The position numbers and the translations under genes were made by a program. 13,630 bases of DNA from positions 1 through 13,630 of the forward strand of contig CAKUEV010000031.1 in assembly GCA_934646845.1 (NCBI GenBank). Reading direction: 5' to 3'. This DNA comes from an uncultured Slackia sp. (lineage in GTDB: Bacteria; Actinomycetota; Coriobacteriia; Coriobacteriales; Eggerthellaceae). Below are positions 7,900 to 13,630 of the stretch, piece by piece (positions within the stretch are counted from its first letter, which is position 1; each line of letters opens with the position of its first letter). The notes beneath the pieces are model-generated. The model was not told the DNA's origin. It saw only the letters and a list, made by a program, of their open reading frames with translations, and ran no database searches.

Positions 7900-8271
7900 T
7901 TATTTCGGGCGCTTAGCACCGTAACGGCTGCGAGCCTGCATGCGGTTGTTCACAGCAGCGCAGTCGAGGGCGGCGCGAATAATCTTGTAACGCACGCCCG
8001 GGAGGTCCTTAACACGGCCGCCGCGGATAAGCACCATGGAGTGCTCCTGCAGGTTGTGGCCGATGCCAGGAATGTAGGCGGTAACCTCCATGCCGTTGAC
8101 GAGGCGAACACGAGCAACCTTACGGAGTGCAGAGTTCGGCTTCTTCGGGGTGGTGGTGTACACACGCGTGCACACGCCACGCTTCTGGGGGTTGCCCTTG
8201 AGCGCCGGGGTCTTCTTCTTGTCGACCTGCTTGGCGCGGCCCTTGCGGACCAGCTGGTTAATAGTAGGCAA
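7900..8271 (-). CDS. rpsL: Small-subunit ribosomal protein S12 (TTG start)
   Basis: A 123-aa S12 at the decoding centre. The motifs [20 protein letters not shown] and [20 protein letters not shown] are conserved. Lys43 and Lys88, the usual streptomycin-resistance sites, are both the sensitive wild-type residue. No ATG or GTG gives the correct N-terminus. The TTG at 8271-8269 yields [11 protein letters not shown], with AAGGAG 5 nt upstream, so TTG is the start. The frame remains open upstream through the leader, but that extension is not S12-like. First gene of the seven-gene translation operon. Confidence 0.97.
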   Translation of the reverse strand: MPTINQLVRKGRAKQVDKKKTPALKGNPQKRGVCTRVYTTTPKKPNSALRKVARVRLVNGMEVTAYIPGIGHNLQEHSMVLIRGGRVKDLPGVRYKIIRAALDCAAVNNRMQARSRYGAKRPK

Positions 8272-8478
8272 AGCTTCTCCTTCAAATCTTACGGCTTGCC
8301 GGCACTTTCCAGCGACCTGCACAAGCTCGTTCTTGCCTGGGCTGAGTGGGTCAGCCCCTCCCCTGGCCTTGCGCTTCTCGAACTCAATGTTCAACCCAGG
8401 AGCTCGAAAACCGTTCGGCCTTGCCTGCAGCCTGGCAGCACGCCGGCGCAAGCAAACGTCCCTCGCGAAACGCAAGGC
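8272..8478 (-). promoter_or_regulatory. Long 5' leader of the rpsL operon
   Basis: About 200 nt lie between the expected transcription start (about 8473-8478) and the rpsL TTG. It contains a 7-bp hairpin GGGCTGA/TCAGCCC (8339-8345 with 8351-8357). A second pairing, CCTGGG/CCCAGG (8336-8341 with 8395-8400), shares bases with that hairpin, so the two are mutually exclusive. This could be a regulated leader; no known ribosomal-protein leader class is recognised. Confidence 0.35.
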
Positions 8479-8481
8479 GAA

Positions 8482-8510
8482 ACTTTACCATCGTCAAAAT
8501 AGAGTGTCAA
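8482..8510 (-). promoter_or_regulatory. Strong promoter of the rpsL-rplW operon
   Basis: The minus strand reads a perfect -35 TTGACA (8510-8505), a 17-bp spacer and TAAAGT (8487-8482), preceded by TGG to give an extended -10 (TGGTAAAGT). This is the best promoter in the window and is placed correctly for the translation operon. Confidence 0.8.
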
Positions 8511-8656
8511 ACGCCACGCACCCGGGCGTATCTATTCATCTCTTACGCTATTTTCCCAGGTCACAGCTCTTTAGACCATAATTTAGTCGAGGAATTGTGA
8601 ATGAATCGGCAAAAAAATCTTGAACCAGCCAACGGTTTGTGGAAGGAGACGCAAAA

Positions 8657-8676
8657 ATGCAATGTATATATTGCAT
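8657..8676. repeat. AT-rich near-perfect 20-bp palindrome
   Basis: ATGCAAT and ATTGCAT arms of 7 bp flank GTATAT; 18 of 20 positions are symmetrical. It looks like a repressor operator and coincides with the start codon of the plus-strand frame that begins at 8657. Confidence 0.5.
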
Positions 8677-8826
8677 TATGAAACAGGGCCTCGTTCCGCG
8701 TGCGCTCAACAAGGAGGGAACGCACCTGAAAGACACGTTTTTCAATGCGGAAACAACGCCGGCATGCCGCCTTGACGCAACCATTGAACGGAGCTTGGAC
8801 GGAAACAGCGCTTTTCGATATACGCC

Positions 8827-8853
8827 CGACAATCGTCGCTCCGACGATTGTCG
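8827..8853. repeat. Perfect 12-bp inverted repeat with 3-bp centre
   Basis: CGACAATCGTCG, CTC, CGACGATTGTCG. Each arm is itself a CGAC-N4-GTCG dyad, so the site can form one long hairpin, two small ones or a cruciform. No T-run follows on either strand, so it does not look like a terminator. Confidence 0.75.
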
Positions 8854-8908
8854 CTTTCCCGCGCCGATAGCAGCTTTTCCAAATCGAGACCATCGATCGC
8901 CGCTTTTC
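8845..8908. repeat. Cluster of degenerate 14-15-bp direct repeats
   Basis: Three plus-strand copies of about CGAT-N-G-N-(C/A)-GCTTTTC are at 8845-8858 (one T short), 8865-8879 and 8894-8908. The last two match at 13 of 15 positions. A partial fourth, CAGCGCTTTTCG, lies near 8805-8817. The first copy overlaps the right arm of the palindrome. Confidence 0.45.
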
Positions 8909-8922
8909 TAAAACGCCCCCAT

Positions 8923-8952
8923 AAAGAAAGGAAGCCACAAAACGCGGCTCCC
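8923..8952 (-). terminator. Weak intrinsic terminator after the symporter gene
   Basis: The minus strand reads GGGAGCC, a 9-nt loop, GGCTTCC (one G-U pair) and TTTCTTT. It starts 49 nt after the symporter stop. The interrupted T-run makes it weaker than the others in the window. Confidence 0.5.
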
Positions 8953-8976
8953 AAAATACATCGCAGCTTCACCGGA

Positions 8977-8995
8977 CGCGTAACCCCATTACGCG
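8977..8995 (-). repeat. Hairpin at the 3' end of the symporter transcript
   Basis: CGCGTAA and TTACGCG are perfect 7-bp arms around a 5-nt loop, 7 nt past the stop codon. No T-run follows on either strand. It may protect the 3' end of the message or simply precede the terminator at 8923-8952. Confidence 0.5.
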
Positions 8996-9001
8996 AGCCA
9001 G

Positions 9002-10234
9002 CTATTTCGCCAAACCAATCTTCTTTTCATCTTCAGTATTGAAAAGCTGGCGATGCTCGTCAGATTCTTCAATCCCATGGCGGTCGGCGTAGCCCGTAAG
9101 CATGAGCGTCAAAGCGCCGTCGCCCGTGATGTTGCACGCGGTGCCGAAGCTATCCTGCAGAGCGAACACAGTAAGCACGAGCGCCGTGGCAGTGTCGCCG
9201 AACCCGAGCACGCCCGTGATAAGGCCGAGCGACGCCATAACGGTGCCGCCAGGAACGCCAGGGGCGCCAATGGCGAATACGCCGAGCAGCAGGCAGAACA
9301 AAATCATGGTAGAAAGCTCAGGCATAGACCCATTGACCATTTGGCCAATGGTCATAACGAAGAAGACCTCCGTGAGCACCGATCCACACAAATGGATATT
9401 GGCGAACAGCGGAATGCCGAAGCTCACCATGTCGCGACGCAGCGGAGGCACAGCGCGATTGGCGCCCTGAAGCGCAACGGCAAGCGTCGCAGCGGAAGAC
9501 ATGGTGCCAACAGCGGTCAAATACGCTGGGCCGTACTGGCGAAGAACCTTGAGCGGATTCTTTCCCGAATAGGCGCCAGCGATGCCGTACAAAATGGCAA
9601 GCCAAATGTAATGGCCGACAATAACGATAAGCACCACCGCGAGGAACACGGGCAGCTGGCGCGTGATGGTGCCCTCATACGCAAGGCCGCAAAACGTGGT
9701 GGCGATAAAGAGCGGCAGAATCGGAATAACCACGCGCGTCACAATAGCCAAAACGATACGCTGGAACTCATCGAGCAGCTTGCACATGAGGTCTGCATGC
9801 GTCCATACCGCAGCAAGGCCAAGCAAAATGGAGAGCACGAGCGCACTCATGACGGGCATGATTTGCGGAATATCAAGCTGAAACACGATATCGGGCAGCT
9901 CTTTGAGCCCATCGACCGATGTGGCGATAGACAGGTTGGGAATGATCGCGTAACCGGCGAACATCGAGAACAGCGCGGCGCCAATGCTCGAGCAATACGC
10001 GATAAGCACAGCCACGCCAAGAATGCGCGACACGTTCGAGCCGAGCTTCGTGATGGACGGCGCAATGAAGCCGATGATGATGAGCGGAACGCAGAACATG
10101 ATGACCTGGCCGAGCACGTACTTGACCGTCACAACCACATTCATAACCGCCTCGTTGGCAACAAGGCCAACGAGAATGCCCACGACCACCGCCACGAGCA
10201 AGATAAACGGCAGACTGGTGAAAAACTTCTTCAT
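9002..10234 (-). CDS. DAACS-family dicarboxylate/amino acid:cation symporter with atypical binding motifs
   Basis: A 410-aa secondary transporter of the glutamate/DctA/SstT family, which imports an acidic or neutral amino acid or dicarboxylate with Na+ or H+. The HP1 serine-rich tip is TMSSAAT (244-250) and the HP2 tip is GAPGVPGG (323-330). TM8 carries DSFGTACNITGD (361-372), keeping the conserved D, T, N and final D. Two departures are clear. The TM7 NMDG motif is replaced by NIHL (279-282). The TM8 arginine that binds the side-chain carboxylate in Glt transporters is Gly364 by my alignment. A neutral or unusual substrate is therefore more likely than glutamate/aspartate (inference). The ATG at 10234 has GGAGG 5 nt upstream; a longer frame from 10297 has no ribosome binding site. 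It lies 159 nt downstream of the C39 peptidase gene. Confidence 0.88.
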   Translation of the reverse strand: MKKFFTSLPFILLVAVVVGILVGLVANEAVMNVVVTVKYVLGQVIMFCVPLIIIGFIAPSITKLGSNVSRILGVAVLIAYCSSIGAALFSMFAGYAIIPNLSIATSVDGLKELPDIVFQLDIPQIMPVMSALVLSILLGLAAVWTHADLMCKLLDEFQRIVLAIVTRVVIPILPLFIATTFCGLAYEGTITRQLPVFLAVVLIVIVGHYIWLAILYGIAGAYSGKNPLKVLRQYGPAYLTAVGTMSSAATLAVALQGANRAVPPLRRDMVSFGIPLFANIHLCGSVLTEVFFVMTIGQMVNGSMPELSTMILFCLLLGVFAIGAPGVPGGTVMASLGLITGVLGFGDTATALVLTVFALQDSFGTACNITGDGALTLMLTGYADRHGIEESDEHRQLFNTEDEKKIGLAK

Positions 10235-10254
10235 GAAAACCTCCGTGCGAACAT

Positions 10255-10287
10255 GCGGGCACAAGCCCGCAAACGCAAACAATACCA
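10255..10287 (-). promoter_or_regulatory. Symporter promoter candidate and leader hairpin
   Basis: An extended -10, TGG-TATTGT (10287-10279), has no clear -35. Transcription would start near 10272, placing a perfect GCGGGC/GCCCGC hairpin (10255-10270, 4-nt loop) at the very 5' end of the message. GCCCGCATG then leads to the GGAGG ribosome binding site, as in the dppB leader. Confidence 0.4.
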
Positions 10288-10393
10288 TGTTATGCAATCC
10301 GCAACGACGAGGTATGGGGACTCATGGATTAATGGACGAAAACGTTCGTGAAAGCCGACCAGAAGAAATAGACGACGCGCGCCGACAAAGCAC

Positions 10394-11572
10394 CTATGCG
10401 ACGTGGAAGGCGTACATCATGATTGATTGATTCGCGATTGCGTTCGCATCCCAGGTTTTCGCGGTATTCACGCTGGAGTATGGGTCATTGATCTGGATCG
10501 AACCGTCGCTCGCAACGCCTCGCGCAACGAAGAAGTGGCCGCTATCGGTGAAATCGCCAGGGCCAACGTTCACGATTACGAAGAAACCATTCTGCAAGAA
10601 CCATACAAGACTTTCCGCAGAAGGATAAAAAACGTTGCATGTCAGGCCAAGCTTTGCAGCTTCATCCGGCAAAAAATTACCGATGGTGCCTTCCCCATCG
10701 ACCGCATACCCATCGACCGTTGCAAGCGCGGCCATGTCGGCGGGCGTTTTGTCGGTTTTGCCCGTGAGCGCCATATAGACCATGGAAAGCGACGTAGGGC
10801 AGCATCCCGTAGACCCGATCGCCGCTCCGCAGTATTCGACATAGCCCCAGCGTTCGTCCCATTGCTTAAGGTCGGGCACTGTTCCCTTTTGCACTGCATC
10901 AGAATAGGCATTGCCGACACTTTGCGGATAGCTTTGGGGGAAGTCAGCAACATAATCGATAGCTTGAGGATCTTCCGAAGCAAGCTCAAGCATTTTAAGT
11001 TGGTACAGCTCGCCAGTTTTGGCAAGGGCAGAAGCATTATTGACAATATGCACGATACGAATGTCGTCAGACTGCTCCTTAAGTGCCTCGAGCGTTGTTG
11101 CATCAAGGGATGCGGGCAGCTGCGAATAATCCGCTTCTTCGGCAATTGCGCTGGCGACGTTGTCTTGGACTTCCTCGACAGGACTCACCGTGGCAACCTC
11201 GGGGGAATGACATGAATGCGAAACAGCGAGCATGCCAAAGAAGACAACCAACACCGCGACAGCGCAAACCGTAACAGAGCGCGGAATGGAGGAAACCGCA
11301 GAGAGCACAGTCGCGATATAATTCGCACCACGAAGACCGTATGAATGGCCTTGAGCATGCATGCCCGAATGAGAATGACATACATGAGAAGAGCGACTCT
11401 CAAAAGAGCCCCCTCTGTTCGAACGACGAGCTCCGCGCCCCGAAAGGTCAAGAACGTCATCGTCGCATGCGTCATCCGCATTCTGACCCCGCCTGCGTTC
11501 AAGGCGGGCACGCGCAGCATCGCGCGACTCGTCTTGTGGTTCTATATGCTTCTTCCCGTCGTTTGCCGACAC
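10394..11572 (-). CDS. Membrane-anchored C39-like cysteine peptidase with His-rich cytoplasmic tail
   Basis: A 392-aa protein of unknown specific role. Residues 1-98 are charged and presumably cytoplasmic, with many Asp/Arg and a cluster HVCHSHSGMHAQGH at 63-76. A single membrane segment lies at about 99-117, then a linker. A C39-like papain-fold domain occupies about 235-392 and begins LKQWDERWGY. The likely catalytic residues are Cys257 (GCCPTSLSMV), His346 (SGHFFVARG) and Asp363 (INDPYS). The domain would face outside the cell. C39 domains in ABC exporters cut double-glycine leaders, but here there is no exporter, so processing of surface proteins or peptides is only a guess. The GTG start at 11572 has GAAGG 7 nt upstream. 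It follows proC by 40 nt and is probably co-transcribed with it. Confidence 0.82.
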   Translation of the reverse strand: MSANDGKKHIEPQDESRDAARARLERRRGQNADDACDDDVLDLSGRGARRSNRGGSFESRSSHVCHSHSGMHAQGHSYGLRGANYIATVLSAVSSIPRSVTVCAVAVLVVFFGMLAVSHSCHSPEVATVSPVEEVQDNVASAIAEEADYSQLPASLDATTLEALKEQSDDIRIVHIVNNASALAKTGELYQLKMLELASEDPQAIDYVADFPQSYPQSVGNAYSDAVQKGTVPDLKQWDERWGYVEYCGAAIGSTGCCPTSLSMVYMALTGKTDKTPADMAALATVDGYAVDGEGTIGNFLPDEAAKLGLTCNVFYPSAESLVWFLQNGFFVIVNVGPGDFTDSGHFFVARGVASDGSIQINDPYSSVNTAKTWDANAIANQSIMMYAFHVA

Positions 11573-11612
11573 GCGAAACCCTTCTTATATCTCTTTATCG
11601 AAAATTACGTTC

Positions 11613-12404
11613 TTAAAAGCGCTTGGCTTTTTCGACCGTCGCCAAAAGCCCCTCGATGACCGCCGAACGCATGCCTTTTTCTTCGAGCACGCGAAGGCCT
11701 TCGATGGTCGTACCGGCTGGCGAGCACACGGCATCTTTCAACGCGGCGGGATGCTGGCCCGTTTCGAGCACCATGCGGGCCGAGCCCGCAACGGCGGCCG
11801 CGGCCATGCGATACGCCGACGCCCTGGGCAGCCCCTCGGCAACACCGGCATCGGCCATGGCCTCAATGAACATATATACATATGCTGGGGAACAGCCCGC
11901 AACGGCGGTTGCGGCGTCGAAGAGATGCTCGGACAGTACCTCGCCTTCGCCAAACGATTGAACGAAAGCCATAACGCGAGCTTGGTCAGCCTCGTCAAGG
12001 CCATCGCCATATGCAACAGACGTCATGCCGCAGCCAATGGCAGCAGGCGTATTGGGCATTAAGCGCACGATTTTTTTCACGCCCGTTTTTTCGGCAAGCC
12101 ACAAAAGCGTTTTGCCGGGAGCGATGGAAACCACGATCGCCTCACTCGAAAGCGAGGGCGCAACTTCAGCGATGACGGATTCATACATTTGAGGCTTGAC
12201 GGCCAGAACAACCATCTCGGCTTTTGCCGCCTCAGCATTGCTCGAGGCCACATCAACGCCAAATTCCGCATGGACGGCATCGAGCGTTTTCTGCGTGCGC
12301 GCAGAAACGACGACGTCGCCAGGCTTACACAAACCAGCAGAAAGCACGCCCGAGAGCATAGCGCGGCCCATATTTCCGCACCCAACAAAACCAATCTTAT
12401 GCAT
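11613..12404 (-). CDS. proC: Pyrroline-5-carboxylate reductase
   Basis: A 263-aa cytoplasmic enzyme that reduces 1-pyrroline-5-carboxylate to proline with NAD(P)H, the last step of proline synthesis. The dinucleotide-binding motif GFVGCGNMG is at 5-13. The conserved SIAPGKTL follows, then MPNTPA (116-121), TAVAGCSPAYVY (166-177) and the C-terminal family signature around 224-243 (AVCSPAGTTIEGL). Length is normal. The ATG at 12404 has AAGGTGG 5 nt upstream; the 12-residue longer frame from 12440 is not ProC-like. No other proline genes are nearby. The downstream neighbour is the C39 peptidase. Confidence 0.95.
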   Translation of the reverse strand: MHKIGFVGCGNMGRAMLSGVLSAGLCKPGDVVVSARTQKTLDAVHAEFGVDVASSNAEAAKAEMVVLAVKPQMYESVIAEVAPSLSSEAIVVSIAPGKTLLWLAEKTGVKKIVRLMPNTPAAIGCGMTSVAYGDGLDEADQARVMAFVQSFGEGEVLSEHLFDAATAVAGCSPAYVYMFIEAMADAGVAEGLPRASAYRMAAAAVAGSARMVLETGQHPAALKDAVCSPAGTTIEGLRVLEEKGMRSAVIEGLLATVEKAKRF

Positions 12405-12530
12405 GAGGCCCACCTTAAAAGAGGAAGTTCGAACTCGCATCGCAGAGCCTTCCCGCCCGCGCCGAAGACATCAGACCCTAACACAAAGCCGCGTGGAGAA
12501 CGCTCTGGAAACGAATCATCCGCAAATGCC

Positions 12531-12580
12531 GCAACCCATTCCCAAAACGATGCCAAAAGAACGTTTTGGGAATGGATTGC
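12531..12580. repeat. Long inverted repeat upstream of proC
   Basis: Perfect 14-bp arms CCATTCCCAAAACG and CGTTTTGGGAATGG (12536-12549 and 12562-12575) enclose a 12-nt loop. One mismatch further out, GCAA/TTGC extends the pairing to a 19-position stem. No U-run follows on either strand. It lies about 127 nt upstream of the proC start and could be an operator or RNA structure. Confidence 0.75.
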
Positions 12581-12588
12581 GAGAAAAA

Positions 12589-12619
12589 CCGCGGTATCGC
12601 GTCACAAACGACACCGCGG
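12589..12619. repeat. Second inverted repeat between ppaC and proC
   Basis: CCGCGGT (12589-12595) and ACCGCGG (12613-12619) are perfect 7-bp arms around a 17-nt loop. It lies between the ppaC terminator and the longer inverted repeat. It may belong to the 3' end of the ppaC message or be part of a compound control region. Confidence 0.5.
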
Positions 12620-12628
12620 CAAAGTAAG

Positions 12629-12652
12629 AGGCCGGCCCCGAAAGGCCGGCCT
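12629..12652 (-). terminator. Terminator after ppaC
   Basis: AGGCCGGCC, a 6-nt loop and GGCCGGCCT form a perfect 9-bp GC-rich stem only 5 nt after the ppaC stop codon. The minus-strand tail CTTACTTT is a poor T-run, so termination may be incomplete and proC could receive some read-through. Confidence 0.7.
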
Positions 12653-12657
12653 TTCAA

Positions 12658-13593
12658 TTAAGCCGCGAGAATCGGCGCAGCAACCTGCTTCTTACGGGAA
12701 AGAACGCCCGGCATCCACACGCTCTTGCCGGTGACGTCGATGTCGAAGACCTTGTTCACGAATTCGGTATCGCCCTCGCAAATGAACTGGCTGCCCTCGG
12801 CCAGAATGTCGGTCGCGAAGAAGAGCACGAACTGGTAGCCCTTCTCGGCAACGAGAGCCTTGATGGCCTCGCGAATCTCAGCCTCGCGGCCAAGAACGGC
12901 CTGAAGGTCGACGGTTTCGAACTGGCCAATGTAAACCTTATTGCCGTTCGAAAGCTCGAATTCCTTCGCATCGGCGTTCACGATTTTCTCGACAGGCAGC
13001 TCGGCCGGATTGGAGCGGCACTTGAAAATGTTCATGCCGTATTCCACCGGGTCGACGCCGACGAATTCGGCCGTTTTCGCGATGATGTCGCGGTCGAAAT
13101 TCGTGGTGGTGGGAGACTTCATGATTACCGTGTCGGTAAGCATGGCGCCCAGCAGCACGGCGGCGATAGCCTTGGGCATCTCGACGCCCTCGATGCCGAA
13201 CTCGCGAGCAACGATCGCGCAGGTCGAGCCAACAGGCATGGCGTTGTAGCGAAGCGGTTGCGCAGTGGTAAGGCCGCCCAGGCGATGGTGGTCGACGATT
13301 TCGACGATCTCGGCATTCTCGAGGCCATCGGCAGACTGCAGAGCCTCGCTGTGGTCGACGAGGATGACCTTGTCGCCCTCGCCCACGCCTTCGATGAGGC
13401 GCGGGGCCTCGATACCGTTCTCGGAAAGAATCCACTCGGTCTCGGGCGGAAGGCCGCCGAGGCGAACAGCTTCGTACGTCGCGTCTTCGCCGTTCTTCTT
13501 GGCAAGCTCATTCTTCAGATAAGCATAGCCGACCGCAGCCGAAATCGCATCGTTATCGGGATTCTTGTGGCCGAACACCAGAATCGAAGGCAT
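12658..13593 (-). CDS. ppaC: Manganese-dependent inorganic pyrophosphatase, family II (DHH)
   Basis: A 311-aa soluble enzyme that hydrolyses pyrophosphate to phosphate and so pulls biosynthetic reactions forward. Metal ligands of the DHH family are visible: FGHKNPDND (7-15, with His9, Asp13, Asp15), VDHSE (Asp80) and the DHH motif IVDHHRLGG (Asp101-His102-His103). The C-terminal DHHA2 domain ends with the substrate-binding SRKKQVAAP (299-307). There is no CBS/DRTGG insert, so it is the simple unregulated form. The ATG at 13593 has AAGGAGG 7 nt upstream; the frame open to 13623 adds ten unlikely residues. Confidence 0.96.
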   Translation of the reverse strand: MPSILVFGHKNPDNDAISAAVGYAYLKNELAKKNGEDATYEAVRLGGLPPETEWILSENGIEAPRLIEGVGEGDKVILVDHSEALQSADGLENAEIVEIVDHHRLGGLTTAQPLRYNAMPVGSTCAIVAREFGIEGVEMPKAIAAVLLGAMLTDTVIMKSPTTTNFDRDIIAKTAEFVGVDPVEYGMNIFKCRSNPAELPVEKIVNADAKEFELSNGNKVYIGQFETVDLQAVLGREAEIREAIKALVAEKGYQFVLFFATDILAEGSQFICEGDTEFVNKVFDIDVTGKSVWMPGVLSRKKQVAAPILAA

Positions 13594-13623
13594 AGGGTTT
13601 CCTCCTTGTTTCACTTCATACAA

Positions 13624-13629
13624 ATCATA
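13624..13629 (-). promoter_or_regulatory. Candidate -10 box for ppaC
   Basis: TATGAT on the minus strand would start transcription near 13617, giving a leader of about 24 nt before the ppaC ATG. Any -35 box lies outside the window. Confidence 0.35.
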
Positions 13630-13630
13630 G

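Larger units (their letters stand above)
8511..8922. other. Gene-poor, repeat-rich region upstream of the rpsL promoter
   Basis: No convincing gene. Minus-strand frames of 76-125 codons translate to basic, non-descript sequence and overlap one another. One plus-strand frame, 8657-8911 (84 aa, MQCIYCIMKQ...), has a good AAGGAG ribosome binding site 8 nt before its ATG, but its second half looks non-coding and it runs through the palindrome. The region holds a 20-bp near-palindrome, a 27-bp palindrome and a cluster of short direct repeats, listed separately. Confidence 0.55.

Noticed and set aside
8827..8908. Repeat cluster considered as a small CRISPR array
   Set aside because: Units are 14-15 bp, degenerate and spaced 20 and 29 bp start to start, leaving spacers of under 15 bp. 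There are no cas genes.
8561..8938. Overlapping minus-strand frames of 76-125 codons upstream of rpsL
   Set aside because: They overlap in different frames, lack good ribosome binding sites, run through the palindrome and have basic, non-descript translations.
9053..10351. 432-codon open frame on the plus strand
   Set aside because: Antisense to the symporter; the translation is full of Arg, His, Asn and Glu with no hydrophobic core.
10427..11215. 262-codon plus-strand frame opposite the C39 peptidase gene
   Set aside because: No ribosome binding site and no recognisable domain, while the minus-strand frame has a full Cys-His-Asp peptidase domain.

Overview
The window looks like a stretch of chromosome from a moderately GC-rich actinobacterium. 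The protein sequences resemble what I remember of Coriobacteriia (Eggerthellaceae and relatives), but that placement is inference and no search was run. Every gene I can support lies on the minus strand, so the window is described from its high-coordinate (upstream) end downwards.

13630-12658 carries ppaC, a family II Mn-dependent pyrophosphatase, closed by a GGCCGGCC terminator. About 250 bp rich in inverted repeats follow, then proC (pyrroline-5-carboxylate reductase) and, 40 nt later, a GTG-started membrane-anchored C39-like cysteine peptidase with a His-rich cytoplasmic tail. Next, 159 nt downstream, is a DAACS-family cation symporter (10234-9002) whose substrate and sodium motifs depart from the glutamate-transporter consensus. 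It ends in a weak terminator.

8922-8511 has no convincing gene but is unusually symmetrical: a 27-bp palindrome, a cluster of degenerate 15-bp repeats and a 20-bp near-palindrome. After it comes a strong promoter (TTGACA, 17-bp spacer, extended -10) with a ~200-nt leader. It drives one compact translation operon, rpsL-rpsG-fusA-rpsJ-rplC-rplD-rplW (8271-3313), that fuses the str operon to the head of the S10 operon. tuf is absent between fusA and rpsJ, and the operon stops at a strong terminator directly after rplW, where nearly all bacteria continue with rplB-rpsS-rplV. rpsL starts with TTG and rpsJ with GTG.

Below 3225 is a peptide/solute uptake locus: a Tat-like lipoprotein solute-binding protein (2932-1328) with a structured leader and its own terminator, then a separately promoted dppB-type permease (985-29) and the first 8 codons of a probable dppC permease running off the window at position 1.

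Most genes are core functions. The parts most worth a second look are the truncated S10 operon, the palindrome and repeat cluster before the rpsL promoter, the atypical symporter and the C39 peptidase.
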